Below are positions 7,961 to 13,038 of a DNA stretch of 13,038 bases, piece after piece. A model generated the notes under the pieces. The model saw only the letters and a list, made by a program, of their open reading frames with translations, ran no database searches and was not told where the DNA came from. A program made the translations under genes and the position numbers. Source of the stretch: Clostridium sp. CAG:967. Its GTDB lineage: Bacteria > Cyanobacteriota > Vampirovibrionia > Gastranaerophilales > Gastranaerophilaceae. How positions within the stretch are numbered: position 1 is the first letter of the stretch; each line of letters opens with the position of its first letter. The stretch covers positions 66,705 through 79,742 of the forward strand of contig HF991471.1 in the NCBI GenBank assembly GCA_000433095.1, read 5' to 3'.

Positions 7961-8120
7961 GGTGTGGTTGCGGCGATGACGATGCCGGTACTTATTCAAA
8001 ACCACAAAGAAAAAGAAACTGTTGCTAAATTAAAAAAAATTAACTCCATATTAGGTCAGGCACTTGTCAGTGCTATAGATGAAAGCGGTACACGGTGTAG
8101 TTGCGGCGATGACGATGCCG
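7961..8120 (+). repeat. Two copies of a pilin-helix segment, offset by 133 bases
   Basis: Bases 7961-7987 and 8094-8120 match at 26 of 27 positions (coding GVVAAMTMP), and the similarity continues more weakly for about 70 bases (HKEKETV.KLKK in both). The similarity ends abruptly on the upstream side of the second copy near 8093. The 133-base offset is not a multiple of three, so the two copies are in different frames. The arrangement marks a junction between two related but non-identical pilin genes. Confidence 0.75.
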
Positions 8121-8771
8121 TCTTTGATAGCAAGTCACAAGGAAAAAGAAACTGTTTCTAAACTTAAAAAAGTTTATTCAACTTTGTCTAATGCTTTTTT
8201 ACTTGCGGATGAAAAATATGGTACTCCTGACAATTGGGAATTAATAGAATATGATAGTCCTGAAGGAGCAAATAATTTATTAAGCAAATTAGCTGAATTT
8301 ATGAATGTAGCTAAATATTGCGGCAATGCAGCCGGTTGTAATACAGATGTTCAATATAAATATCTTAACGGAAGTAAGTATAATTACGATTTAGATTCCA
8401 ACACAACTTATGCTAAATTAATCCTTGCTGACGGGACTATGCTTGCAGTAAATATTCGAGAACCGGATTGTAAACAAGAGCGTGGAAATACTGCCGTATT
8501 AAAAAATGTCTGCGGGACATTTTCTGTAGACATAAACGGTCCTAAACCGCCAAATCAGATCGGGCGTGACAGATTTGGATTTATCTTAAGCAAATATGGC
8601 ATTATTCCGCATGGCTCAGAGCAGGAAACAATGTATTCATTTGATAACAACTGTAAAGACATATCTACACATCATGGTTTTGGATGTACTGCATGGGTTA
8701 TATTTAACGAAAATCTGGATTACATGCACTGTAATGATTTAAATTGGGAAAATAAAACAAAGTGCAAGTAG
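8079..8771 (+). CDS. Type IV pilin-like protein lacking its N-terminal helix start
   Basis: The open frame reads from ATG 8079 for 230 residues, but pilin homology begins only at GVVAAMTMPSLIASHKEKET (residues 6-25). The five residues before this are an accident of the junction, and the cleavage site plus FTLAEVLITLGII are missing. The rest looks intact. It has the helix KLKKVYSTLSNAF, ADGTMLAVNI, VDINGPKPPNQIGRDRFGF, KYGIIPHG, and a final GCTAWVIFNENLDYMHCNDL with several cysteines that could form disulphides. This matches the body of pilin/pseudopilin-like surface proteins in the suggested lineage, from memory and not from a search. No ribosome binding site precedes ATG 8079, and without a leader the product could not enter the pilin pathway. 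It is therefore either a 5'-truncated pseudogene or a silent sequence cassette. Its stop codon directly abuts the aldehyde dehydrogenase stop codon. Confidence 0.65.
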   Translation: MKAVHGVVAAMTMPSLIASHKEKETVSKLKKVYSTLSNAFLLADEKYGTPDNWELIEYDSPEGANNLLSKLAEFMNVAKYCGNAAGCNTDVQYKYLNGSKYNYDLDSNTTYAKLILADGTMLAVNIREPDCKQERGNTAVLKNVCGTFSVDINGPKPPNQIGRDRFGFILSKYGIIPHGSEQETMYSFDNNCKDISTHHGFGCTAWVIFNENLDYMHCNDLNWENKTKCK

Positions 8772-10136
8772 TTAACCTATGAATTTACGAAGTTTTTTAA
8801 CTTCTTCGAAATCATAAGGCGGGTACATCTTTCCTGAAACCTTATCATAATTTCTGATAAGGATACTTTTTTGATGCGTAAACGTATCAAACGAATATTT
8901 GCCGTGATACTGCCCGATACCTGACATTCCTACACCGCCGAACGGCATATAAGGACTAACTGTATGCGCAAGAACTTCATTAACGGCACCGCCGCCGAAC
9001 GACACTTCTTTAATTATTCTCCATTCAAGTTTTTTATCCTCGGAGAATACATATAAAGCGAGCGGTTTCGGACGTTTTCTTAAATTTATAATAACTTCTT
9101 CAATATTATAATAAGTCAAAACAGGTAATATCGGTCCGAAGATTTCATCCTGCATTGTTTTGTCATCAAATGAATCAGCATTTACGACTGTCGGTTCTAT
9201 ATAAAGTCCGCATTCATCGCTGTTGCCGCCGATAATAACTTGTTCATGGTTTATTAAAGCAGCCAGTCTGTGAAAAGCTTCTTCATTAACAATTCTGCCG
9301 TAATCCTTACTTTCCTGCGGCAACGGACCAAAGAAACCTTTTACGGCTTTTTTAAGTTCTTCAACAAAGCCGGCTCTGACCTCTGCATCCACATAAACAA
9401 AATCAGGAGCAATACAGGTTTGACCAGCATTTACAAACTTGCCCCAGGCAATTTTTTTCGCAGCAAACTCAAGGTTAGCTGTTTTATCAACTATTGCAGG
9501 ACTTTTTCCGCCGAGTTCAAGTGTATAAGGAACCAAATTTTTGCCTGCTGCTTCTGCTACAAGCGCACCTTTTTTGGAGCTTCCCGTAAAGAAGATGTAA
9601 TCAAATTTTGCACTGACAAGTTCAGAAGATGAATGATCATCAGGCATAATGCATCTGATATAATTTTTATCAAAGGTTTCTTCAATGATTTTATGAATAA
9701 CCTTTGCGGATTCAACCGCACTTTTAGAGGGTTTAACAAGAGCGCAGTTCCCTGCTGCAATTGCACCGACCAGAGGCACAAACACCAGCTGGAAAGGGTA
9801 GTTGAAAGCACCGATTATTAAAACATTTCCGTAAGGTTCTTTAACTATATATCCCTTTGCAGGCTGTAAATACATAGGAATTGGCACACGTTTGGGGCTT
9901 GCCCATTTTTTCAGATGACGAATTGCGAATTTAATTTCTTCGATTACGTAACCGAATTCCATAGTATAAATTTCTAAATCAGGTTTGCGCAAATCATCAC
10001 GCAAAGCCTGAATAATTTGAGGTTCGTATTTCTCAAAAGCTTTTTTCAATTTTTTTAATGCTTGTATTCTGAAGTTTACATCACGTGTAACTCCTGAATT
10101 AAAATATTCCGTAAGATTGTTTAATATATCGTTCAT
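8772..10136 (-). CDS. NAD(P)-dependent aldehyde dehydrogenase (class 3-like)
   Basis: A 454-residue cytoplasmic enzyme that oxidises aldehydes to carboxylic acids, with the short form and sequence style of class 3/fatty-aldehyde dehydrogenases. Visible features are EPYGNVLIIGAFNYPF (100-115, with oxyanion N112), cofactor lysine VKPSK (134-138, K135), FTGSSKKG (183-190), general base ELGGKSP (207-213, E207), catalytic GQTC (238-241, C241), EIFGPILPV (331-339) and PFGGVGMSGIGQYHG (398-412). No C-terminal membrane anchor is seen, unlike microsomal relatives. The substrate (medium- or long-chain aldehyde is typical) is not shown by the sequence. The start ATG 10136 has no clear ribosome binding site (nearest is TTAAGG, over 15 nt upstream). 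It lies 48 nt downstream of ychF on the same strand with no terminator between, so read-through from ychF is plausible. Confidence 0.93.
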   Translation of the reverse strand: MNDILNNLTEYFNSGVTRDVNFRIQALKKLKKAFEKYEPQIIQALRDDLRKPDLEIYTMEFGYVIEEIKFAIRHLKKWASPKRVPIPMYLQPAKGYIVKEPYGNVLIIGAFNYPFQLVFVPLVGAIAAGNCALVKPSKSAVESAKVIHKIIEETFDKNYIRCIMPDDHSSSELVSAKFDYIFFTGSSKKGALVAEAAGKNLVPYTLELGGKSPAIVDKTANLEFAAKKIAWGKFVNAGQTCIAPDFVYVDAEVRAGFVEELKKAVKGFFGPLPQESKDYGRIVNEEAFHRLAALINHEQVIIGGNSDECGLYIEPTVVNADSFDDKTMQDEIFGPILPVLTYYNIEEVIINLRKRPKPLALYVFSEDKKLEWRIIKEVSFGGGAVNEVLAHTVSPYMPFGGVGMSGIGQYHGKYSFDTFTHQKSILIRNYDKVSGKMYPPYDFEEVKKLRKFIG

Positions 10137-10184
10137 ACGATGATTAAAACGAACCTTAATGAGATATTCAATTAGCCTGCTGAC

Positions 10185-11282
10185 TTATACAGCAAATCTA
10201 AAGTGGACTAAGTCACCGTCTTGAACAACATAGTCTTTACCTTCAAGACGTGTTACACCTTTTTCTTTGCATGCTGCATAGGAGCCGTTTTTAACAAATT
10301 CTTCGTACGGAGTAATTTCGGCTCTGATAAAACCTTTTTCAAAATCGGTGTGGATAACCCCTGCCGCCTGAGGAGCTTTTGCACCAGCCGGAATAGTCCA
10401 TGCGTGAACTTCTTTTTCGCCTGCTGTGATGAATGTTCGTAAATTCAAAAGACGATAAACGGATTTAATCATTCTGTTAATACCGCTGTCTTCAATTCCG
10501 AGTTCGTTCAAATATTCTTTAGCTTCTTCTGCCCCGAGTTCAGCAAGTTCTTCTTCAATTTTTGCAGAAATCAGTACAACTTCGGCATTATGTTTTGCAG
10601 CGTATTCTTTAACCTGTTGGGTATAAGCATTTCCGTCTTTGAGGTCATACTCTGAAACGTTAGCGGCATAAATTACCGGTTTAGTTGACATAAGGTTTAA
10701 TTGTTTAACAACAGGGATTTCTTCTTCGTTAAAATGGTCATTAATATTTATGAATGTTCCTTCTGAGAGGAGGTCTGTAAGTTTTGTCAGTACTTTATCT
10801 TCAAGAACCGCATCTTTATCACCGCCTTTAGCCTGTTTGGCAATTCTTGCCTGACGTTTTTCAACAGAAGCTAAATCAGCAAGAGCAAGTTCAGTATTTA
10901 TAACTTCAATATCATCAAGAGGGTTAACTTTTCCAGCAACGTGAATTGTATTCGGGTCATCAAAGCATCTAACGACCTGAATAATTGCATCAACTTCTCT
11001 GATATTGTGCAGGAACTGGTTTCCTAAGCCTTCGCCTTTGCTTGCACCTTTAACAAGACCTGCTATATCTACAAACTCAATAGCTGTCGGGATAATATCA
11101 GAACATTTGCAAAGTTTTTGTAAGATTTCCAATCTTTCGTCAGGCACAGTAACAACGCCTACATTCGGTTCAATTGTACAGAACGGATAGTTAGCACTTT
11201 GTGCATTTTTCGCACTTGTCAAAGCGTTAAATAAAGTTGATTTTCCTACATTCGGCAATCCGACAATCCCTGTTCTAAGCAT
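10185..11282 (-). CDS. ychF: Ribosome-associated ATPase YchF (OLA1 family)
   Basis: A 365-residue Obg-family P-loop protein, known to prefer ATP, to bind the 70S ribosome and to take part in oxidative-stress and translation control. The start ATG 11282 has AAAAAGGA 9 nt upstream and gives the usual family length; 16 further in-frame codons upstream (to 11330) are not family-like. Motifs are G1 GLPNVGKS (8-15), switch I NYPFCTIEPN (31-40), G3 with switch II DIAGLVKGASKGEGLGN (72-88) and G4 NVSE (208-211). G4 has the NxxE form that explains ATP over GTP preference. A coiled-coil-like stretch covers 130-175, and the C-terminal TGS domain runs from about 280 and ends VQDGDLVHFRFAV. The gene lies 62 nt after the 79-residue gene on the same strand. 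Confidence 0.97.
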   Translation of the reverse strand: MLRTGIVGLPNVGKSTLFNALTSAKNAQSANYPFCTIEPNVGVVTVPDERLEILQKLCKCSDIIPTAIEFVDIAGLVKGASKGEGLGNQFLHNIREVDAIIQVVRCFDDPNTIHVAGKVNPLDDIEVINTELALADLASVEKRQARIAKQAKGGDKDAVLEDKVLTKLTDLLSEGTFININDHFNEEEIPVVKQLNLMSTKPVIYAANVSEYDLKDGNAYTQQVKEYAAKHNAEVVLISAKIEEELAELGAEEAKEYLNELGIEDSGINRMIKSVYRLLNLRTFITAGEKEVHAWTIPAGAKAPQAAGVIHTDFEKGFIRAEITPYEEFVKNGSYAACKEKGVTRLEGKDYVVQDGDLVHFRFAV

Positions 11283-11320
11283 ATTTATATTTCCTTTTTT
11301 ATTCTTAATTACTATAAGAT

Positions 11321-11329
11321 ATTTTATCA
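11321..11329 (-). promoter_or_regulatory. Possible extended -10 promoter of ychF
   Basis: Minus-strand TGATAAAAT (11329-11321) fits an extended -10 (TGn plus TAAAAT) and would give a leader of about 32 nt carrying the AAGGA site. No convincing -35 is present. If it is real, ychF need not depend on the repressed promoter upstream of the 79-residue gene. Confidence 0.35.
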
Positions 11330-11344
11330 TAAACAGAAATATTT

Positions 11345-11584
11345 TTATTTAAGATTTTTGATAAGTTTAAAAACGTCATCCTGAGTTTTTTGATATTTAA
11401 GCGAAATGCATTTAAACCTGTTGTAAAGGTTGCTTGTAAGAAAGAAGACCCCTTCAATATAGTTTTTTTTATCAAACTTATCTCCGTACACCTCTAATAC
11501 ATCAAAGACAGCATTCATTTCATGAAACATAGTTTCCATATCGTTAAGTGCAATCCAAATTTCATTCAGCTTTTCTTCGTCCAT
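11345..11584 (-). CDS. Small hypothetical acidic/helical protein (79 residues)
   Basis: The start ATG 11584 has GAGGAAA (11593-11587) closely upstream and a good promoter at 11624-11652, so the gene is probably real. The protein is soluble and looks mostly alpha-helical: MDEEKLNEIWIALNDMETMF, then a middle YGDKFDKKNYIEGVFFLT (33-50) and a basic end (YQKTQDDVFKLIKNLK). There is one cysteine (C59) and no signal peptide or membrane segment. I do not recognise the family. It is divergent from an XRE-type regulator whose probable operators overlap its promoter, so it is likely the regulator's main target, as in small phage-type or toxin-antitoxin-like modules; the function is unknown. ychF follows 62 nt downstream and may be partly co-transcribed. 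Confidence 0.7.
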   Translation of the reverse strand: MDEEKLNEIWIALNDMETMFHEMNAVFDVLEVYGDKFDKKNYIEGVFFLTSNLYNRFKCISLKYQKTQDDVFKLIKNLK

Positions 11585-11594
11585 AATTTCCTCA

Positions 11595-11639
11595 TTTTAT
11601 GTGTTGCAACAAATAATATATTTGTTATAACACATAAAA
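11595..11639. promoter_or_regulatory. 45-bp dyad with two TGTTNNAACA operators
   Basis: The stretch pairs with its own reverse complement apart from the centre and two positions per arm (GC versus AT). Inside lie two perfect 10-bp palindromes, TGTTGCAACA (11602-11611) and TGTTATAACA (11623-11632). Their centres are exactly 21 bp apart, two helical turns, so two dimers would sit on the same face of the DNA. The right site covers the -10 of the minus-strand promoter, and its edge is near the -35 position of the regulator promoter. It is the natural binding site of the XRE protein encoded next door, inferred from position and symmetry. Confidence 0.7.
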
Positions 11640-11652
11640 AATTATTTGTAAA
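11624..11652 (-). promoter_or_regulatory. Promoter of the 79-residue gene, overlapped by the operator
   Basis: Minus strand: -35 TTTACA (11652-11647), a 17-nt spacer and -10 TATAAC (11629-11624); each hexamer matches five of six consensus bases. The -10 lies wholly within the right-hand palindrome, and the left palindrome falls just after the expected start site (about 11617). A bound repressor would block it. Confidence 0.6.
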
Positions 11653-11657
11653 TAATA

Positions 11658-11663
11658 TATAAT
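11658..11663 (+). promoter_or_regulatory. -10 of the XRE regulator gene, probable leaderless transcript
   Basis: A perfect TATAAT ends 7 nt before the ATG at 11671, so transcription should begin at or within a base or two of the start codon. The -35 position (about 11635-11640, TAAAAA) is poor and touches the edge of the operator dyad. That geometry would suit activation or tuning by the bound regulator. Confidence 0.5.
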
Positions 11664-11670
11664 TCAATTA

Positions 11671-11883
11671 ATGGACAAAGAAAAATTAAAAAATAACATT
11701 AGTAATAACATAAGATTGTTGCGTACAAAAAATAGAATATCGCAAGACAAACTGTCTGAGCTGGCAGGAATAAATCAGCAGCAAATAAGCTTTATTGAAA
11801 ATGGCAAAGCCTGTCCTAAACTGGAAACTGTAATCAAAATTGCCGAAGCCCTTAACGTAACCGTCAACGACCTTATCTATTAA
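11671..11883 (+). CDS. Small XRE/Cro-CI family DNA-binding regulator
   Basis: Seventy residues, almost entirely one helix-turn-helix domain: IRLLRTKNRISQDKLSELAG (14-33), recognition helix around NQQQISFIENG (35-45), then KLETVIKIAEALNVTVNDL (50-68). It should bind DNA as a dimer; no ligand-binding, protease-linked or toxin domain is attached. No ribosome binding site precedes ATG 11671, and the -10 TATAAT is so close that the mRNA is probably leaderless, as for lambda cI from its maintenance promoter. The two TGTTNNAACA palindromes in the shared intergenic region are its likely operators, so it probably controls itself and the divergent 79-residue gene. Its stop codon overlaps the end of secA. 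Family assignment is firm; targets are inferred. Confidence 0.88.
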   Translation: MDKEKLKNNISNNIRLLRTKNRISQDKLSELAGINQQQISFIENGKACPKLETVIKIAEALNVTVNDLIY

Positions 11884-13038
11884 GCAACATCTTCGTCAGA
11901 AGGCCCGATTACCTGTATGCCGAATTTTGTTCTGAACAGGTGTTTTACTGTGTCACCCTGTATTTCATACATCATCTTATTGAACAAGTCGTATGCTTCA
12001 CGTTTGTATTCAATCAACGGATCTTTCTGACCGTAAGCTCGCAAGCCGATACCTTCACGCAACATATCAATATTATGAAGGTGGTCTATCCATTTGTTAT
12101 CTACAACACGAAGCAAGATATCTTTTTCCAGATTTCTGATTACGTTATTATCGCGGAACGCCTCCTGTGGAACCGCTTCAGTATCATATTGCGCTACAAC
12201 CTGATTATAGAAATTTATTACCTCAACTTCATGGTCTTTATATGACTGTAATGCAAATTCTTTCAATTTGTCATATATTGCTTCAAATCTCAGGGTTTGA
12301 ATATCTGATACCTGAATACCTGATAATTGAGGAATAATTGAATGAAGCTCTTTTACCATTGTCTGCAAGTCTTCATAAATATATTCTTCCGGATGTAAAT
12401 CAGGTGCTATATAGCTTCTCAACAATCTGTCAATTTCTTTTTCTATCATATAGTAAATATCTTCTGACAAATTTCCGCCTCTAAGAACTTTTCTTCGCTG
12501 TGCGTAAAATTTTTCACGCTGAATATTCATAACATCATCGTATTCAAGTACGCTTTTTCTTATATCAAAGTGATAAGTTTCAACTTTCTTCTGTGCTGAC
12601 TGAATTTGTCTTGTAATAAGAGAGTTTTCAATAGCCATGTTTTCTTCAACATTAAGCATATTCATTAATGCGGTAATTTTATCACCGCCGAAAATTCTCA
12701 TAAGGTTATCTTCCAAAGACAAGAAAAATCTGGTAGAACCCGGGTCCCCCTGACGTGCCGCACGACCTCTCAACTGGTTGTCAATACGTCTTGATTCGTG
12801 ACGTTCAGTACCGATTACGTGCAAACCGCCCGCTTCTACAACTTTTGCATGTTCTGCTTCCGTAATTTCACGTGCTTTTGCAAGAGCTGCATCTTTTTCG
12901 GCTTCGTAATTTTCACTCTCAGGAGTAATGCCTTTTTCATCAAGCATTTCTTTAGCAAGAAACTCCGCATTACCGCCTAACAAAATATCAGTTCCACGAC
13001 CTGCCATATTTGTTGCAATTGTAACTGCCCCTACACGA
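11880..13038 (-). CDS. secA: SecA preprotein translocase ATPase, C-terminal part
   Basis: The last 385 codons of secA, whose 5' part lies beyond the window; the frame is open to the edge (RVGAVTIATNMAGRGTDI and onward). SecA is the motor that drives unfolded preproteins through SecYEG. Visible are the second nucleotide-binding domain blocks TIATNMAGRGTDILLGGN (6-23 of the visible part), GLHVIGTERHESRRIDNQLR (71-90) and GRAARQGDPGSTRFFLSLED (91-110, arginine finger and Q-R-R region). The helical scaffold and two-helix finger follow, ending with KWIDHLHNIDMLREGIGLRA and YGQKDPLIEYKREAYDLFNK. The protein ends about 28 residues later (FRTKFGIQVIGPSDEDVA), with no long linker and no zinc-binding CxCxSG..C(H/C) tail as found in E. 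coli SecA. The stop codon overlaps that of the convergent XRE gene. Confidence 0.96.
   Translation of the reverse strand, partial: RVGAVTIATNMAGRGTDILLGGNAEFLAKEMLDEKGITPESENYEAEKDAALAKAREITEAEHAKVVEAGGLHVIGTERHESRRIDNQLRGRAARQGDPGSTRFFLSLEDNLMRIFGGDKITALMNMLNVEENMAIENSLITRQIQSAQKKVETYHFDIRKSVLEYDDVMNIQREKFYAQRRKVLRGGNLSEDIYYMIEKEIDRLLRSYIAPDLHPEEYIYEDLQTMVKELHSIIPQLSGIQVSDIQTLRFEAIYDKLKEFALQSYKDHEVEVINFYNQVVAQYDTEAVPQEAFRDNNVIRNLEKDILLRVVDNKWIDHLHNIDMLREGIGLRAYGQKDPLIEYKREAYDLFNKMMYEIQGDTVKHLFRTKFGIQVIGPSDEDVA

Larger units (their letters stand above)
7848..8161 (+). pseudogene. Prepilin-like gene, 5' fragment, out of frame at a poly-C tract
   Basis: The ATG at 7848 has an excellent ribosome binding site (AAGGAGG, 6 nt spacing), but its frame closes after 22 codons at TAA 7914-7916. 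One extra C, or two fewer, in the C10 run at 7876-7885 would join it without a stop to the prepilin frame that is open from 7895 (TTG) to 8161. That frame reads HYFKGLRAFTLAEVLITLG, then IIGVVAAMTMPVLIQNHKEK: a type IV pilin/pseudopilin N-terminus with cleavage expected before F and the conserved Glu at mature position 5. The joined leader would be 26 residues, long for a prepilin and proline-rich. The pilin frame continues through KETVAKLKKINSILGQALVS. At about 8090 homology stops and about two dozen unrelated residues follow to the stop, because a second pilin fragment is joined there out of frame. The globular domain is missing. It is a broken gene, a switch in the off state, or an assembly artefact. 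Confidence 0.6.

Noticed and set aside
8788..8804. Hairpin GAAGTT TTTT AACTTC as a terminator for the pilin locus
   Set aside because: It lies in the coding end of the aldehyde dehydrogenase (EEVKKLRKF), is AT-rich and weak, and no T-run follows.
10175..10197. TGCTG/CAGCA hairpin at the ychF stop codon as a terminator
   Set aside because: It has only five good pairs with a 7-nt loop and no T-run on the minus strand, and it partly overlaps the stop codon.
11283..11330. Longer start for ychF (16 extra residues)
   Set aside because: YchF proteins begin just before the GLPNVGKS loop, and ATG 11282 gives the normal length of 365 with an AAGGA site upstream.

Overview
The window looks like a piece of an AT-rich bacterial chromosome, most likely an uncultured gut lineage close to the non-photosynthetic Cyanobacteria-related Gastranaerophilales/Melainabacteria. 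This assignment is an inference. It rests on the prepilin family with the signature AFTLAEVLITLGIIGVVAAM and a C-terminal GCTAWVIFNENLDYMHC block, on an N-terminal NVNFEGY motif in the large glycosidase, and on low GC with clear AGGAG ribosome binding sites. No rRNA, tRNA, CRISPR array, insertion sequence or prophage was seen. No stretch over 300 bases lacks a gene.

Layout. At 1-66 (minus) the first 22 codons of an unknown gene are divergent from a TerC-superfamily (DUF475-type) membrane protein at 207-1277. That gene overlaps a family 2 glycosyltransferase at 1270-2136. A GC-rich hairpin separates this pair from the convergent S-adenosylhomocysteine hydrolase gene ahcY (2165-3430, minus). 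Divergent from ahcY is a very large cytoplasmic GH13 alpha-amylase-like protein (3573-7784, 1403 residues) whose four catalytic regions are intact but separated by unusually large insertions. From 7806 to 8771 lies a rearranged type IV pilin-like locus. It has a strong promoter, ribosome binding site and ATG, then a run of ten C that puts the ATG out of frame with the prepilin helix. After this come a pilin 5' fragment and, fused out of frame, a second pilin missing its 5' end. Minus-strand genes follow: an aldehyde dehydrogenase (8772-10136), the ATPase ychF (10185-11282) and a 79-residue unknown protein (11345-11584). A 70-residue XRE-type repressor (11671-11883, plus) is divergent from the small gene, and the 3' part of secA (11880-13038, minus) runs into the repressor tail to tail.

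Most genes are housekeeping (ahcY, ychF, secA) or metabolic (GH13, aldehyde dehydrogenase) and do not form one pathway. Two places look like regulatory devices. The first is the poly-C tract at 7876-7885, a candidate phase-variation switch for a pilin leader, sitting next to a truncated pilin that resembles a silent cassette. The second is the 86-bp divergent region at 11585-11670. There two TGTTNNAACA palindromes with centres 21 bp apart, inside a 45-bp dyad, overlap the promoter of the small gene and abut the promoter of what appears to be a leaderless repressor mRNA. Homopolymer miscalls or misassembly between paralogous pilin genes are the main alternative explanation for the pilin locus.
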